A stretch of DNA of 64,000 nt, from positions 620,001 to 684,000 of the forward strand of contig JAHBUK010000003.1 in NCBI GenBank assembly GCA_019638115.1, written 5' to 3'. The stretch is from Flavobacteriales bacterium (GTDB lineage Bacteria; Bacteroidota; Bacteroidia; Flavobacteriales_F; PHOS-HE28). The first letter of the stretch is position 1; each line of letters opens with the position of its first letter. The notes beneath the pieces are model-generated. The model searched no databases and was not told the DNA's origin. It saw nothing but the letters and a program-made list of their open reading frames with translations. The position numbers and the translations under genes were made by a program. Shown in pieces: positions 8,777-16,028 of the stretch.

Positions 8777-10171
8777 ATGAACTACCGCATCGAAAAAGAC
8801 ACCATGGGCGAGGTGAAAGTGCCCGCCGACAAGTACTGGGGCGCACAGACCGAGCGCAGCCGCAACAACTTCAAGATCGGCCCACCCGCCAGCATGCCGC
8901 GCGAGATCGTGCATGCCTTCGCCTACTTGAAGAAGGCCGCAGCACTGGCCAATACCGAGTTGGGCAAGCTTCCACAGGAGAAGTGCGATCTCATCGGACG
9001 CGTATGCGACGAGATCCTCGAAGGCAGGCTCGATGACCAGTTCCCGCTGGTGATCTGGCAGACCGGCAGCGGCACCCAGAGCAACATGAACGTGAACGAG
9101 GTGGTGGCCTACCGCGCACACGTGCTCAACGGTGGCCAGCTCACGGATGAGCAGAAGGTGCTCAACCCGAACGACGACGTCAACAAGAGCCAGAGCAGCA
9201 ACGACACCTTCCCCACGGCCATGCACATCGCGGCCTACAAGCTCACGGTGGAAGTGACCATCCCCGGCGTGAAGAAGCTGCGCGACACGCTGGCTGCCAA
9301 GAGCGAGGCCTTCAAGGACATTGTGAAGACCGGTCGCACGCACTTCATGGACGCCACGCCGCTCACTGTGGGCCAGCAGTTCGGTGGGTTCGTGCAACAA
9401 CTGGACAATGGCCTGCGCGCTGTGGACAATGCGCTGGTGATGGTGCGCGAACTGGCGCTCGGTGGAACTGCTGTCGGCACCGGCCTCAATGCACCCGCAG
9501 GCTACAGCGTGCTGGTGGCGAAGAAGATCGCCGAGCTTACCGGACTGCCCTTCGTTACCGCGCCCAACAAGTTCGAGGCGCTCGCCGCACACGACGCCAT
9601 GGTGGAACTCAGTGGCGCGCTGAAGCGTCTCGCCGTGTCGCTCATGAAGATCGGCAACGACATCCGCATGCTCAGCAGTGGTCCGCGCAGCGGCATCGGC
9701 GAGTTGATCATCCCCGATAACGAGCCCGGCTCATCCATCATGCCCGGCAAGGTGAACCCCACCCAGCCCGAAGCGCTCACCATGGTGTGCGCCCAGGTGA
9801 TGGGCAACGATGTGGCCGTGAGCATCGGTGGCAGCAACGGCCACTTCGAGCTCAACGTGTTCAAGCCGCTGATCGCAGCGAACGTGCTGCAGAGCGCGCG
9901 CCTCATCGGCGATGCCTGCGTGAGCTTCAACGACAAGTGCGCCACGGGCATCGAGCCCAACCGCCCGATGATCAAGCGCCACCTGGAGAATTCGCTGATG
10001 CTGGTCACCAGCCTCAACACGCACATCGGCTACTACAAGGCGGCGGAGATCGCGAAGAAGGCGCACAAGGAAGGCACTACGCTGAAGGAGGCCGCCATCG
10101 CCCTGGGCCACGTCACTGCCGAGGACTTCGACAAGTGGGTTGATCCGGCGGACATGGTGAGCGGGGGGTAG
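8777..10171 (+). CDS. fumC: Fumarate hydratase, class II
   Basis: Iron-independent fumarase of the citric acid cycle, which interconverts fumarate and L-malate in the cytoplasm. It has 464 residues, the normal class II length. The superfamily signature [11 protein letters not shown] is intact near residue 320. The [14 protein letters not shown] and [11 protein letters not shown] substrate-binding blocks are also present. I took the ATG at 8777 ([13 protein letters not shown]), which is where family members begin; a GTG at 8768 would add three residues. It ends 3 bp before the stop of the convergent gene at 10175. Confidence 0.97.
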   Translation: MNYRIEKDTMGEVKVPADKYWGAQTERSRNNFKIGPPASMPREIVHAFAYLKKAAALANTELGKLPQEKCDLIGRVCDEILEGRLDDQFPLVIWQTGSGTQSNMNVNEVVAYRAHVLNGGQLTDEQKVLNPNDDVNKSQSSNDTFPTAMHIAAYKLTVEVTIPGVKKLRDTLAAKSEAFKDIVKTGRTHFMDATPLTVGQQFGGFVQQLDNGLRAVDNALVMVRELALGGTAVGTGLNAPAGYSVLVAKKIAELTGLPFVTAPNKFEALAAHDAMVELSGALKRLAVSLMKIGNDIRMLSSGPRSGIGELIIPDNEPGSSIMPGKVNPTQPEALTMVCAQVMGNDVAVSIGGSNGHFELNVFKPLIAANVLQSARLIGDACVSFNDKCATGIEPNRPMIKRHLENSLMLVTSLNTHIGYYKAAEIAKKAHKEGTTLKEAAIALGHVTAEDFDKWVDPADMVSGG

Positions 10172-10174
10172 TGC

Positions 10175-10672
10175 TCAGCGGTAGGTGATCTCCACGATAC
10201 CACGCACTTTGCGGATCTTCCAAAGGAAGAGAAGTGAGGCGAGCGTGAAGAACAGGGGGAGAACGAACGCTGTTGGCCAGTAGCCATACTGTTCGTGGAT
10301 GAATTGCAGGGGTGCCCAGTAAAGGGTCCCATTGCGTGCGTCCTCCATGGAAGGGTCCAGGAACCACATGGTGAGTGCAGCACTGAAGGGTATCATGATC
10401 AGGCTAAGCAGCAGGGCGCGGCGGAAGTAAGCGAGTTGCACAGCAACTTGTGCGTCCGGCTGTGGTGGAGCTTCCGAGTGATCTTCAACTGGAGATGTAC
10501 GTGCTGCCATGAAGTGGTACACGGCTACGAGTGCAGCGATCACCGATGCGATGCCACCGATGATGTACATGTCCGGATCGGGTATCTCGTCAAAGAGGAT
10601 CAGTATCGGGAAAGCGAGCACGATCGCGATGCAGGTCCAGGCCCTGATGAGATGATGGGTCCGGGTATTCAT
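10175..10672 (-). CDS. Small multi-pass membrane protein, function unknown
   Basis: Protein of 165 residues that I do not recognise. Four hydrophobic stretches are visible at about residues 10-30, 37-58, 85-107 and 130-152. A hydrophilic stretch with acidic residues and prolines separates the second and third. The C-terminus is basic (WKIRKVRGIVEITYR). It is convergent with fumC (3 bp gap) and lies downstream of the YhcG-type gene, 44 bp away and on the same strand. Nothing in the sequence points to a substrate or partner. Confidence 0.65.
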   Translation of the reverse strand: MNTRTHHLIRAWTCIAIVLAFPILILFDEIPDPDMYIIGGIASVIAALVAVYHFMAARTSPVEDHSEAPPQPDAQVAVQLAYFRRALLLSLIMIPFSAALTMWFLDPSMEDARNGTLYWAPLQFIHEQYGYWPTAFVLPLFFTLASLLFLWKIRKVRGIVEITYR

Positions 10673-10716
10673 GGTCTTTGCAAGGGGAGTTGAATGGATC
10701 CAAGGAGTTTGTAGGC

Positions 10717-12030
10717 TTACTTCCTCCGTCCTCCCTCGATAGCCTTCCTCGCCTTCGCCAGCGCCTGCTCCAGCTTCTTCTCCTTGGGCAGCGCAATGCG
10801 GTACTCGCGTGCCATCACTTGGTTGCCGATGCCATTGAGGGCGTAGCGCGCCACCGCATCATCATGTTCGGTGCAGAGGATGAGGCCCACCGGTGGGTTC
10901 TCCCCCTCGTTCATCCAATGGTCGCGCACGTAGTTGAGGTAGAGGTTCATCTGCCCGGCATCCGCGTGCGTGAAACGCCCGACCTTCAGGTCGATCACCA
11001 CCAGGCAGCGCAGCCTGCGGTGGAAGAAGAGCAGGTCGATTCGGTACCACTCCTTGCCCACCCGCAGCCGCCGCTGCCGTCCCACGAAGGCGAACTCACC
11101 GCCAAGCTCCAGCAGGAAGTGCTCCAATCGTTCGATCAGCGCCTCTTCCAGATCGCTCTCGCTGTACTCGTCCTTCAGGTCGAGGAATTCCAGCACATAA
11201 GGGTCGCGGATCACCGTCTCCACATCCAGCTCTTCGGCCTTAGCTCCTTTGGTGAGCATGCTCACCTTGTTGCGCGAAAGCCCGGCACGTTCATAGAAGC
11301 GCGTGGCGATCTGCCGGTCCAGCTGGCGAACACTCCACCCGTTGCGCAGTGCCTCCTGCTCATAGAAAGCGCGGGCATCCTCATCCTCCACGGTAAGCAG
11401 GCGCACATAGTGCGACCAAGGCAATGGGAAGGCTTCGGACAGGGTGTGCAGCATGGCTACCTGTTCCGCAATGACGGCGTGCTTGGAGGTCTTCCCCAAT
11501 TGTGCAGACAGTGTCTGCGTTTTTCGGTTCGTTGATAACAGCGCCTTGCCGCGTCGGTCGCTCACGGCCAATTGTGCAGACACTGTCTGCACTTTTCTGC
11601 GGTTCGCTTTCGGAAGTTCGCTCCGGTGTGCTGCATCAACGAATTGTGCAGACACTGTCTGCACAATGTCCGGGTAGGTCTGATAGAAGCCGCGCATGAG
11701 GAAGAGGTTGCGCCTGCCGAACCCGCGACCGAAGCGCTCGGACAGGTCCACGCTCAGTCGTTCGATCAGCTCTTCGCCATACCCTGCGCGATGTCTGCCA
11801 CGCTGCTCATGCTCCACGATACGGCGACCGACCTCCCAATACGTGGCCGTCATCAAGGCGTTGACCGCACGTGCCGATGCGTACCTCGCTCCCTCTACGA
11901 GCTTTGCCAACTCGCGCAGCACCGTTCCATAGGGAGCAGCCTTTTGCACCATGGCCTTCCTGGCAGGAGTACGTGTTTTCGCAGCCACCTTCTTGGTAGC
12001 GGCTTTGGGCTTGGGTTTCTTTGTGGCCAT
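10717..12030 (-). CDS. YhcG-type PD-(D/E)XK nuclease-like protein (DUF1016) with 24-residue internal repeats
   Basis: Protein of 437 residues. After a Lys/Ala-rich tail (MATKKPKPKAATKK) comes the DUF1016 N-terminal helical domain (about 40-130: TATYWEVGRRIVEHEQ, then GRRNLFLMRGFYQ). The C-terminal YhcG domain is a predicted PD-(D/E)XK nuclease (GGEFAFVGRQ, YRIDLLFFHRRLRCLVVIDLK). Members occur widely in defence islands and near restriction systems, but none is present here. Between the two domains the family motif QT(V/L)SAQ, normally single and just before LxWSHY, occurs three times at 24-residue spacing. At DNA level this is a 72-bp tandem repeat. The start codon overlaps that of the divergent gene at 12029. 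A start at 11952 is an alternative. Confidence 0.85.
   Translation of the reverse strand: MATKKPKPKAATKKVAAKTRTPARKAMVQKAAPYGTVLRELAKLVEGARYASARAVNALMTATYWEVGRRIVEHEQRGRHRAGYGEELIERLSVDLSERFGRGFGRRNLFLMRGFYQTYPDIVQTVSAQFVDAAHRSELPKANRRKVQTVSAQLAVSDRRGKALLSTNRKTQTLSAQLGKTSKHAVIAEQVAMLHTLSEAFPLPWSHYVRLLTVEDEDARAFYEQEALRNGWSVRQLDRQIATRFYERAGLSRNKVSMLTKGAKAEELDVETVIRDPYVLEFLDLKDEYSESDLEEALIERLEHFLLELGGEFAFVGRQRRLRVGKEWYRIDLLFFHRRLRCLVVIDLKVGRFTHADAGQMNLYLNYVRDHWMNEGENPPVGLILCTEHDDAVARYALNGIGNQVMAREYRIALPKEKKLEQALAKARKAIEGGRRK
11498..11662. repeat. 72-bp tandem repeats with a palindromic core inside the YhcG-type gene
   Basis: A 21-bp core is found at 11498-11518, 11570-11590 and 11642-11662, exactly 72 bp apart. 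In copies 2 and 3 it extends to the perfect palindrome GTGCAGACACTGTCTGCAC. Copy 1 differs at the centre and the last bases. The 72-bp period keeps the reading frame (24 codons). The DNA between cores is more diverged than the cores. Confidence 0.9.
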
Positions 12031-12736
12031 GCAGTACGAATATCGGCGATCTCGCATTCTCTTGTTGTTCGTGACCGGCTTAGTGGCGGCGGTCTCTCAG
12101 GCACAGGTCATTCCAACCGGTGCCATGCGCCGCACGATGTGGGAGGGGCAGCTCGCCGGCCTTATCGCCATGGATACCATCGCGAAGCCGGGGGTGTATG
12201 GCATCGGCCCATTGGAATACCTCCAGGGTGAGATCACTGTGGTGGATGGACGCTGCTTCGTATCGCGGGTGGGTAGCGATGGAGCCGTGCTGGTGGAGGA
12301 GCGGAGCGATGTGAAGGCGCCCTTCTTCGTACGTGCGGAGGCTTCATCCTGGACCGCTGTTCCCTTGTCCGAAGCGGTGGTCGATATGCGGAGCCTGGAC
12401 CGTTTCCTGAGCGAATGGGCCAAGGGCCGGGAGGAACCCTTCCTGTTCCGTTTGCGCGGCTTGGTCGGAGCGGATGTGGATTACCATGTGATGAACGTGC
12501 CATCCGGAACAGCCATCAACGGGCCTGATGAGGCTCACGCCCATCAAGTGAAGTATGTGGACCATGGCAATGAAGGCACTCTGGTCGGGTTCTTCTCAAC
12601 AAAGCATCACGGTGTGTTCGTGCACCACGACCTCAACACCCACGTGCACTACCTCTCGTGGGACCATGCACACATGGGGCACGTGGATGCGCTGCGTATC
12701 GAGCGCTCCAAGGTCATGCTGGAGGTCGCCGAATGA
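12029..12736 (+). CDS. Exported acetolactate decarboxylase-like protein
   Basis: Protein of 235 residues of the alpha-acetolactate decarboxylase family (acetolactate to acetoin). GIGPLEYLQGEITVVDG matches the family N-terminal signature. The zinc ligands are in place: His205, His207 and His218 have the His-x-His-x10-His spacing of characterised enzymes. Unlike the cytoplasmic BudA, it begins with a signal-like segment (RRSRILLLFVTGLVAAVSQAQ), so it is probably exported. I chose the ATG at 12029 for that reason. That ATG overlaps the ATG of the divergent YhcG-type gene by 2 bp. No acetolactate synthase gene lies nearby, so the physiological substrate is open. A strong hairpin follows the stop codon. 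Confidence 0.8.
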   Translation: MQYEYRRSRILLLFVTGLVAAVSQAQVIPTGAMRRTMWEGQLAGLIAMDTIAKPGVYGIGPLEYLQGEITVVDGRCFVSRVGSDGAVLVEERSDVKAPFFVRAEASSWTAVPLSEAVVDMRSLDRFLSEWAKGREEPFLFRLRGLVGADVDYHVMNVPSGTAINGPDEAHAHQVKYVDHGNEGTLVGFFSTKHHGVFVHHDLNTHVHYLSWDHAHMGHVDALRIERSKVMLEVAE

Positions 12737-12744
12737 GCCTTCTT

Positions 12745-12783
12745 GAACAGGAACGCCCGGGGTTGTCCCGGGCGTTCCTGTTC
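12745..12783 (+). terminator. Long hairpin after the acetolactate decarboxylase-like gene
   Basis: Perfect 17-bp arms (12745-12761 and 12767-12783) with a 5-nt loop start 8 bp after the stop codon. There is no T-run, but the stem is long and GC-rich. Confidence 0.7.
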
Positions 12784-13190
12784 GGCAGCGGTACTGGATC
12801 AGTTAGCGCTTACCAGGTCGCTCATCACGACGATCTTGTACTGGTATGATCCAGTGGCCCCGGAACAAAAGCGACTTCACGAACTTGTTGGAGGCCGTGC
12901 TATTGTTGAGGTCATAAATTGTGGATGAACGCAAAGCCGCTGAAGCGACCGCTCTGGGTGGTCAGGAGGAAACCCATGGTGAATTGGATGGTTGGTCTGG
13001 ACGGTTCCTTCACGGTCTTTCGGATGTAGGACGGATAAGTTCCTAACCTGCTCTTGTCCTTGTATTTCGCGGTCAGCCAGGGGCTTGGCTTCCCACTAAG
13101 AAGCACCCGGTTCTTGTGGTTGGATTTGCGCTGTTCGCCATTGTGGATGTTCTGCCGGGCATGTAGGATGCCTCCGTTCCGCTGGATCGA
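12784..13190 (-). pseudogene. Possible decayed coding remnant in a 420-bp gap
   Basis: No intact gene is visible here. On the minus strand an open stretch (about 13190 down to 12918) reads like protein (HKNRVLLSGKP, then TAKYKDKSRLGTYPSYIRKT, then FTMGFLLTTQSGRF) and ends at a TGA. Coding-like text continues in other frames (YDLNNSTASNKFVKSLL, then GATGSYQYKIVVMSDL), ending near 12799. This pattern suggests a small protein broken by at least two frameshifts. I do not recognise the family, and chance open frames in GC-rich DNA are a real alternative. Confidence 0.25.
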
Positions 13191-13204
13191 AGTACTTTTT
13201 CGCC

Positions 13205-13837
13205 ATGTTCACGGATCAAGCACTCGAGCAAGAGTTGAATGTGGTCGCCATGCACCGGAAGCTGCCAGCCGGCACCGTGCTCATGGAGCCGGGCGATGCC
13301 ATCACGCACATCCCCATCGTTCAAAAAGGAAGCTTGCGCATTCTCGCCCAGGATGGCGAGGGGCGTGAGCGTTTCCTCTACCACATCATGCCTGGCGAAT
13401 CCTGCGCGATCTCCCTTTCCTGTTGCACCACCAAACGCACCAGTTCCGTGCGTGCCGTGGTGGAGGAGGATGCCGAGCTGATGATGATCCCCGCGCGTTA
13501 CATGGATGCCTGGATGATATACCCGGAATGGCGCCTGTATGTGAGCGACACGCAGGCGCAGCGTTTCGGCGAACTGCTGGAGACCATCGAAGTGGTGGCC
13601 TTCCACAAGTTGGATGAGCAGCTCTGGAACTACCTGGTGAAACGCGTGCAGGCCACCGGGGAGCACCTCCTGAAGGTCACCCACCAGGACATCGCCCAAG
13701 AGCTCAACTCACCCCGCGAGGTGATCACCCGTTTGCTACATCAATTGCAGCGCCGGGGCATGGTCACCATCAGCCGTGGATCGGTGGAGGTGCACCTTTC
13801 CGCCAAAGGAGTGCCCGGATTACAGGAAGGGTTGTAG
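13205..13837 (+). CDS. Crp/Fnr-family transcriptional regulator
   Basis: Protein of 210 residues. The N-terminal cyclic-nucleotide-binding-like domain spans about 10-120 (LPAGTVLMEPGDAITHIPIVQKGSLRI). It carries Cys67, Cys73 and Cys74 (GESCAISLSCC), so a thiol or metal sensor is conceivable. The C-terminal winged helix-turn-helix is about 150-205 (HQDIAQELNSPREVITRLLHQL). A TACTTTTT box lies just before the ATG. It faces the thioredoxin/rhodanese operon, and the two genes overlap tail to tail by 18 bp. Crp-type palindromes stand before the rhodanese operon, the peroxiredoxin gene and arsR. I infer it controls this redox and sulfur region, but the sequence does not tell the ligand. Confidence 0.9.
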   Translation: MFTDQALEQELNVVAMHRKLPAGTVLMEPGDAITHIPIVQKGSLRILAQDGEGRERFLYHIMPGESCAISLSCCTTKRTSSVRAVVEEDAELMMIPARYMDAWMIYPEWRLYVSDTQAQRFGELLETIEVVAFHKLDEQLWNYLVKRVQATGEHLLKVTHQDIAQELNSPREVITRLLHQLQRRGMVTISRGSVEVHLSAKGVPGLQEGL

Positions 13838-14125
13838 AGCGCTCTTCAACTGGGCGGCGCTCATCACGCCCGCTTTGCGCCACACGATCTGGCCGTTCTT
13901 GAAGATCGCCAGGGTGGGTACGCCGCGCACACCGAAGGCTTGTGCCGCACCGGGGTTGCGGTCCACATCGATCTTCACCACCGTGGCATCGTCACCCACC
14001 AGCCCTTTGAAATCGTCCAGTATGGGCTTCATCATCTTGCAGGGACCACACCATTCGGCGAAGAAGTCCACCACCACGGGTTTGTTCCCGTTGATCAATT
14101 CCTGGAATGTCGGTCTTGCGCTCAT
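13820..14125 (-). CDS. Thioredoxin
   Basis: Protein of 101 residues with the canonical active site WCGPCK (VVDFFAEWCGPCKMMKPIL) and the cis-Pro loop GVRGVPTLAIFKNG. It is a cytoplasmic disulfide reductase. It is the last gene of a three-gene minus-strand operon after a rhodanese and a small membrane protein. Its ATG overlaps the preceding stop (ATGA), so translation is probably coupled. Its 3' end overlaps the convergent Crp/Fnr gene by 18 bp. In this context it likely reduces rhodanese- or peroxiredoxin-linked persulfides. Confidence 0.95.
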   Translation of the reverse strand: MSARPTFQELINGNKPVVVDFFAEWCGPCKMMKPILDDFKGLVGDDATVVKIDVDRNPGAAQAFGVRGVPTLAIFKNGQIVWRKAGVMSAAQLKSALQPFL

Positions 14126-14364
14126 GGACGTTCGATCTCTTCGTATTGGATCTGTTGTGGCCGTGGTTCGCGGCCTGCACCGGAAGGACTGGCACAGGCC
14201 GCGCCACAGCATCCCACATTGAACACGGCCTGCAGCCCGAAGAAGCCTCCTGCCAGCAGGGCGAAGCCATCATTGCCCGCCACTCCTGCACCAATGAAGG
14301 CCACCGCCAGGCCTGCACGTAGTATGCGCGCAAAGTCCCAGCCCTGCATCAGCCTTGCTTTCAT
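14122..14364 (-). CDS. YgaP-like small membrane protein
   Basis: Protein of 80 residues with two hydrophobic segments (ILRAGLAVAFIGAGVAG and FALLAGGFFGLQAVFNVGC) and a CCGAAC cysteine cluster after the second. It resembles the membrane half of E. coli YgaP, which is a rhodanese fused to two membrane helices. Here the rhodanese half is the separate preceding gene, and its stop overlaps this start (TGATG). The pair therefore looks like a split YgaP. Sulfane-sulfur handling at the membrane is an inference from that similarity. Confidence 0.8.
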   Translation of the reverse strand: MKARLMQGWDFARILRAGLAVAFIGAGVAGNDGFALLAGGFFGLQAVFNVGCCGAACASPSGAGREPRPQQIQYEEIERP

Positions 14365-14669
14365 CACTTGCGTACCAATTGGTCAAGGCTGTTCCAAGGG
14401 CCACCGTTGTAAGCCTCGAAACCGCTGTTCTTCAGCATGTCCACGGCCATGCCGCTGCGTGCTCCACTGCGGCAGCAGGTGATCACCGGCTTGCCTTTGG
14501 GCAGCTTGCCCACTTGTTGTGTGAGTTGGTCCAACGGGATGTTGATGGAACCCTTGATGTGACCTTCGGCATACTCGCCTTTGGTGCGTACATCCACAAT
14601 GGTGGCCCCTTGGGCGATCACCTGGCCGAGGTCCACTTTGGGGCCCATTCCGAAAAGCGTGCGTAGCAT
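14364..14669 (-). CDS. Rhodanese-like sulfurtransferase (cytoplasmic)
   Basis: Single-domain rhodanese of 101 residues. It transfers sulfane sulfur through a Cys persulfide. The active loop CRSGARSG lies near residue 70, and IVDVRTKGEYAEGHIKGSINIP is the family's Asp/Arg block. The start at MLRTLFGMGP fits better than an upstream in-frame start at 14699. It heads the rhodanese / YgaP-like / thioredoxin operon. A GACCTTTG promoter box and a Crp/Fnr-type palindrome lie upstream, facing the peroxiredoxin promoter. Confidence 0.93.
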   Translation of the reverse strand: MLRTLFGMGPKVDLGQVIAQGATIVDVRTKGEYAEGHIKGSINIPLDQLTQQVGKLPKGKPVITCCRSGARSGMAVDMLKNSGFEAYNGGPWNSLDQLVRK

Positions 14670-14717
14670 GGATCGTTCGTTGTTAGGCGTTGCAAGCATT
14701 CGTCGCTTTCAACACTG

Positions 14718-14725
14718 CAAAGGTC
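14718..14725 (-). promoter_or_regulatory. -7 box (GACCTTTG) of the rhodanese operon
   Basis: One mismatch to TAnnTTTG on the minus strand. Its centre lies 33 bp from the centre of the palindrome at 14747-14762, a position expected for an activator-dependent promoter. Confidence 0.4.
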
Positions 14726-14746
14726 CGCCGTTCCCCGCACCGGGTC

Positions 14747-14762
14747 CGTGAGGAACATCACG
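14747..14762. promoter_or_regulatory. Crp/Fnr-type operator, rhodanese side
   Basis: CGTGA-GGAACA-TCACG has perfect 5-bp arms with the N6 spacing of the Crp family consensus TGTGA-N6-TCACA. It serves the minus-strand rhodanese operon. It is one of two such palindromes in the 227-bp divergent intergenic region. Confidence 0.55.
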
Positions 14763-14826
14763 TGGCTGTGAGCTGCCAACCTATCGCATGACCGTATGCT
14801 GCGCTGTGTTCGTGTTGCCTGTCCGC

Positions 14827-14840
14827 GTGATGATGGTCAC
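14827..14840. promoter_or_regulatory. Crp/Fnr-type operator, peroxiredoxin side
   Basis: GTGA-TGATGG-TCAC has the same N6 spacing as the facing site. Its centre is 33 bp upstream of the centre of the box at 14863-14870, the same distance as in the divergent promoter. Confidence 0.55.
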
Positions 14841-14862
14841 CGTCGGTTGCTGTAAAGGACCG

Positions 14863-14870
14863 TCACTTTG
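14863..14870 (+). promoter_or_regulatory. -7 box (TCACTTTG) of the peroxiredoxin gene
   Basis: One mismatch to TAnnTTTG. It lies 26 bp before the ATG at 14897 and 33 bp (centre to centre) downstream of the palindrome at 14827-14840. Confidence 0.4.
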
Positions 14871-14896
14871 TGCCGTCACAATCAGACATCAACACC

Positions 14897-15547
14897 ATGG
14901 AGAACACGAACATGCCGCGCATCGGCGACACAGCCCCCGATTTTGAAGCGCTAACAACCACCGGCCCCTTGAAGTTCAGCGAGTACATCAAGGACAGCTG
15001 GGCCATCCTCTTCAGCCACCCAGCGGATTTCACGCCCGTGTGCACCACGGAACTCACAGGCTTTGCCGAGGAGAAGCAGTGGTTCGCTGAACGCAATACC
15101 AAACTCATCGGTGAAAGCATCGACAGCATACACAGCCACGTGGCCTGGGTGCAAGCCGTACGTGAGAAGACGGGCGTGTACATGGATTTCCCCATCATCG
15201 CCGACATTGATATGAAGGTGGCGCGCCTCTACGGCATGTTGCACGACAACGCCAGCAACACCGCTGCCGTGCGGGCCGTGTTCTTCATCGATCCCAAGGG
15301 CATCATCCGGCTCATCATGTACTACCCGCTCAACGTGGGCCGCAACATGGAGGAGATCAAGCGGGTGCTCGAAGCCATGCAGACGGCCGATGCGAACAGC
15401 TGCGCCATGCCCCTGAACTGGACCAAGGGGAAATCGGTCATCGTTCCTCCGCCCAAAACGTTGAAGGACCTTGATGCACGTCTGCAGGAGAAAGGCATCG
15501 AACTGATCGACTTCTACCTGGCGAAGAAGCAGCTGGAGACGGCTTGA
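14897..15547 (+). CDS. Peroxiredoxin, Prx6 (1-Cys) type
   Basis: Protein of 216 residues that reduces peroxides through the peroxidatic Cys in DFTPVCTTELTGF. The Prx6-type C-terminal arm (NWTKGKSVIVPPP) is present. The start MENTNMPRIGDTAPDF at 14897 fits the family; a GTG at 14870 is less likely. A second Cys occurs late (ANSCAMPLNW) and is not in the resolving position of typical 2-Cys enzymes. The gene is divergent from the rhodanese/thioredoxin operon and shares its regulatory region. The linked thioredoxin is a plausible reductant. A strong terminator follows. Confidence 0.95.
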   Translation: MENTNMPRIGDTAPDFEALTTTGPLKFSEYIKDSWAILFSHPADFTPVCTTELTGFAEEKQWFAERNTKLIGESIDSIHSHVAWVQAVREKTGVYMDFPIIADIDMKVARLYGMLHDNASNTAAVRAVFFIDPKGIIRLIMYYPLNVGRNMEEIKRVLEAMQTADANSCAMPLNWTKGKSVIVPPPKTLKDLDARLQEKGIELIDFYLAKKQLETA

Positions 15548-15567
15548 TCGATCTGGACCAAGTGCAA

Positions 15568-15602
15568 AAGAGAACGGCTCCCGATCTGGGAGCCGTTCTC
15601 TT
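15568..15602. terminator. Bidirectional terminator between peroxiredoxin and the sulfur operon
   Basis: AAGAGAACGGCTCCC-GATCT-GGGAGCCGTTCTCTT has 15-bp perfect arms with T-rich sequence on the plus side. It ends the peroxiredoxin gene and, on the other strand, the long sulfur gene series whose last stop is at 15618. Confidence 0.85.
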
Positions 15603-15617
15603 TTTGGGGTATGGCCG

Positions 15618-16025
15618 TTACTTCACCACCGGTTTGCCGGCCGCGCTCCACGCACCGTAGCCTCCGGCCAGGTCCGTGATGTCGGTGAAGCCGTTCTTGC
15701 GCAGGAACTCCGATGCCGCAGCGCTCCGGCGTCCGCTCGCACAGTAGATCATGATCGGGCGGCTCTTGTCCAGGCTGCTCCATTCCTTCTGCAGTTGGCC
15801 GCCGCTCCAGTCCATCAGCTTCGCACCTTCAAGGTGGCCGCCCTTGTATTCACCCGGTGTGCGCACATCGATCAGTTGGATGTCCTTCTTGGTGAGTTCC
15901 TGCGCGTAGGCATCGGGGGGAAGCACACGTTCCTTGCTGGCGCTCTGGCAGGCTGCGGTACCACCAATGGCGAAGGTGGCCAGGAGGAACAGGGTGTTGA
16001 TGGGGCGTGTGATGCGTGTGGTCAT
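15618..16025 (-). CDS. Exported rhodanese-like protein
   Basis: Protein of 135 residues. A signal segment (INTLFLLATFAIGGTAAC) ends in a Cys, so it may be a lipoprotein, though the lipobox is imperfect. The rhodanese domain has IQLIDVRTPGEYKGGHLEGA and the active-site loop YCASGRRSAAA with the catalytic Cys. A periplasmic sulfurtransferase is expected. It is the last gene of the sulfur series, 3 bp after the porin gene and before a bidirectional terminator. Confidence 0.9.
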   Translation of the reverse strand: MTTRITRPINTLFLLATFAIGGTAACQSASKERVLPPDAYAQELTKKDIQLIDVRTPGEYKGGHLEGAKLMDWSGGQLQKEWSSLDKSRPIMIYCASGRRSAAASEFLRKNGFTDITDLAGGYGAWSAAGKPVVK

Positions 16026-16028
16026 GGT

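Noticed and set aside
10717..12736. Defence island around the YhcG-type gene
   Set aside because: No restriction, toxin or other defence gene is adjacent; neighbours are metabolic or unknown.
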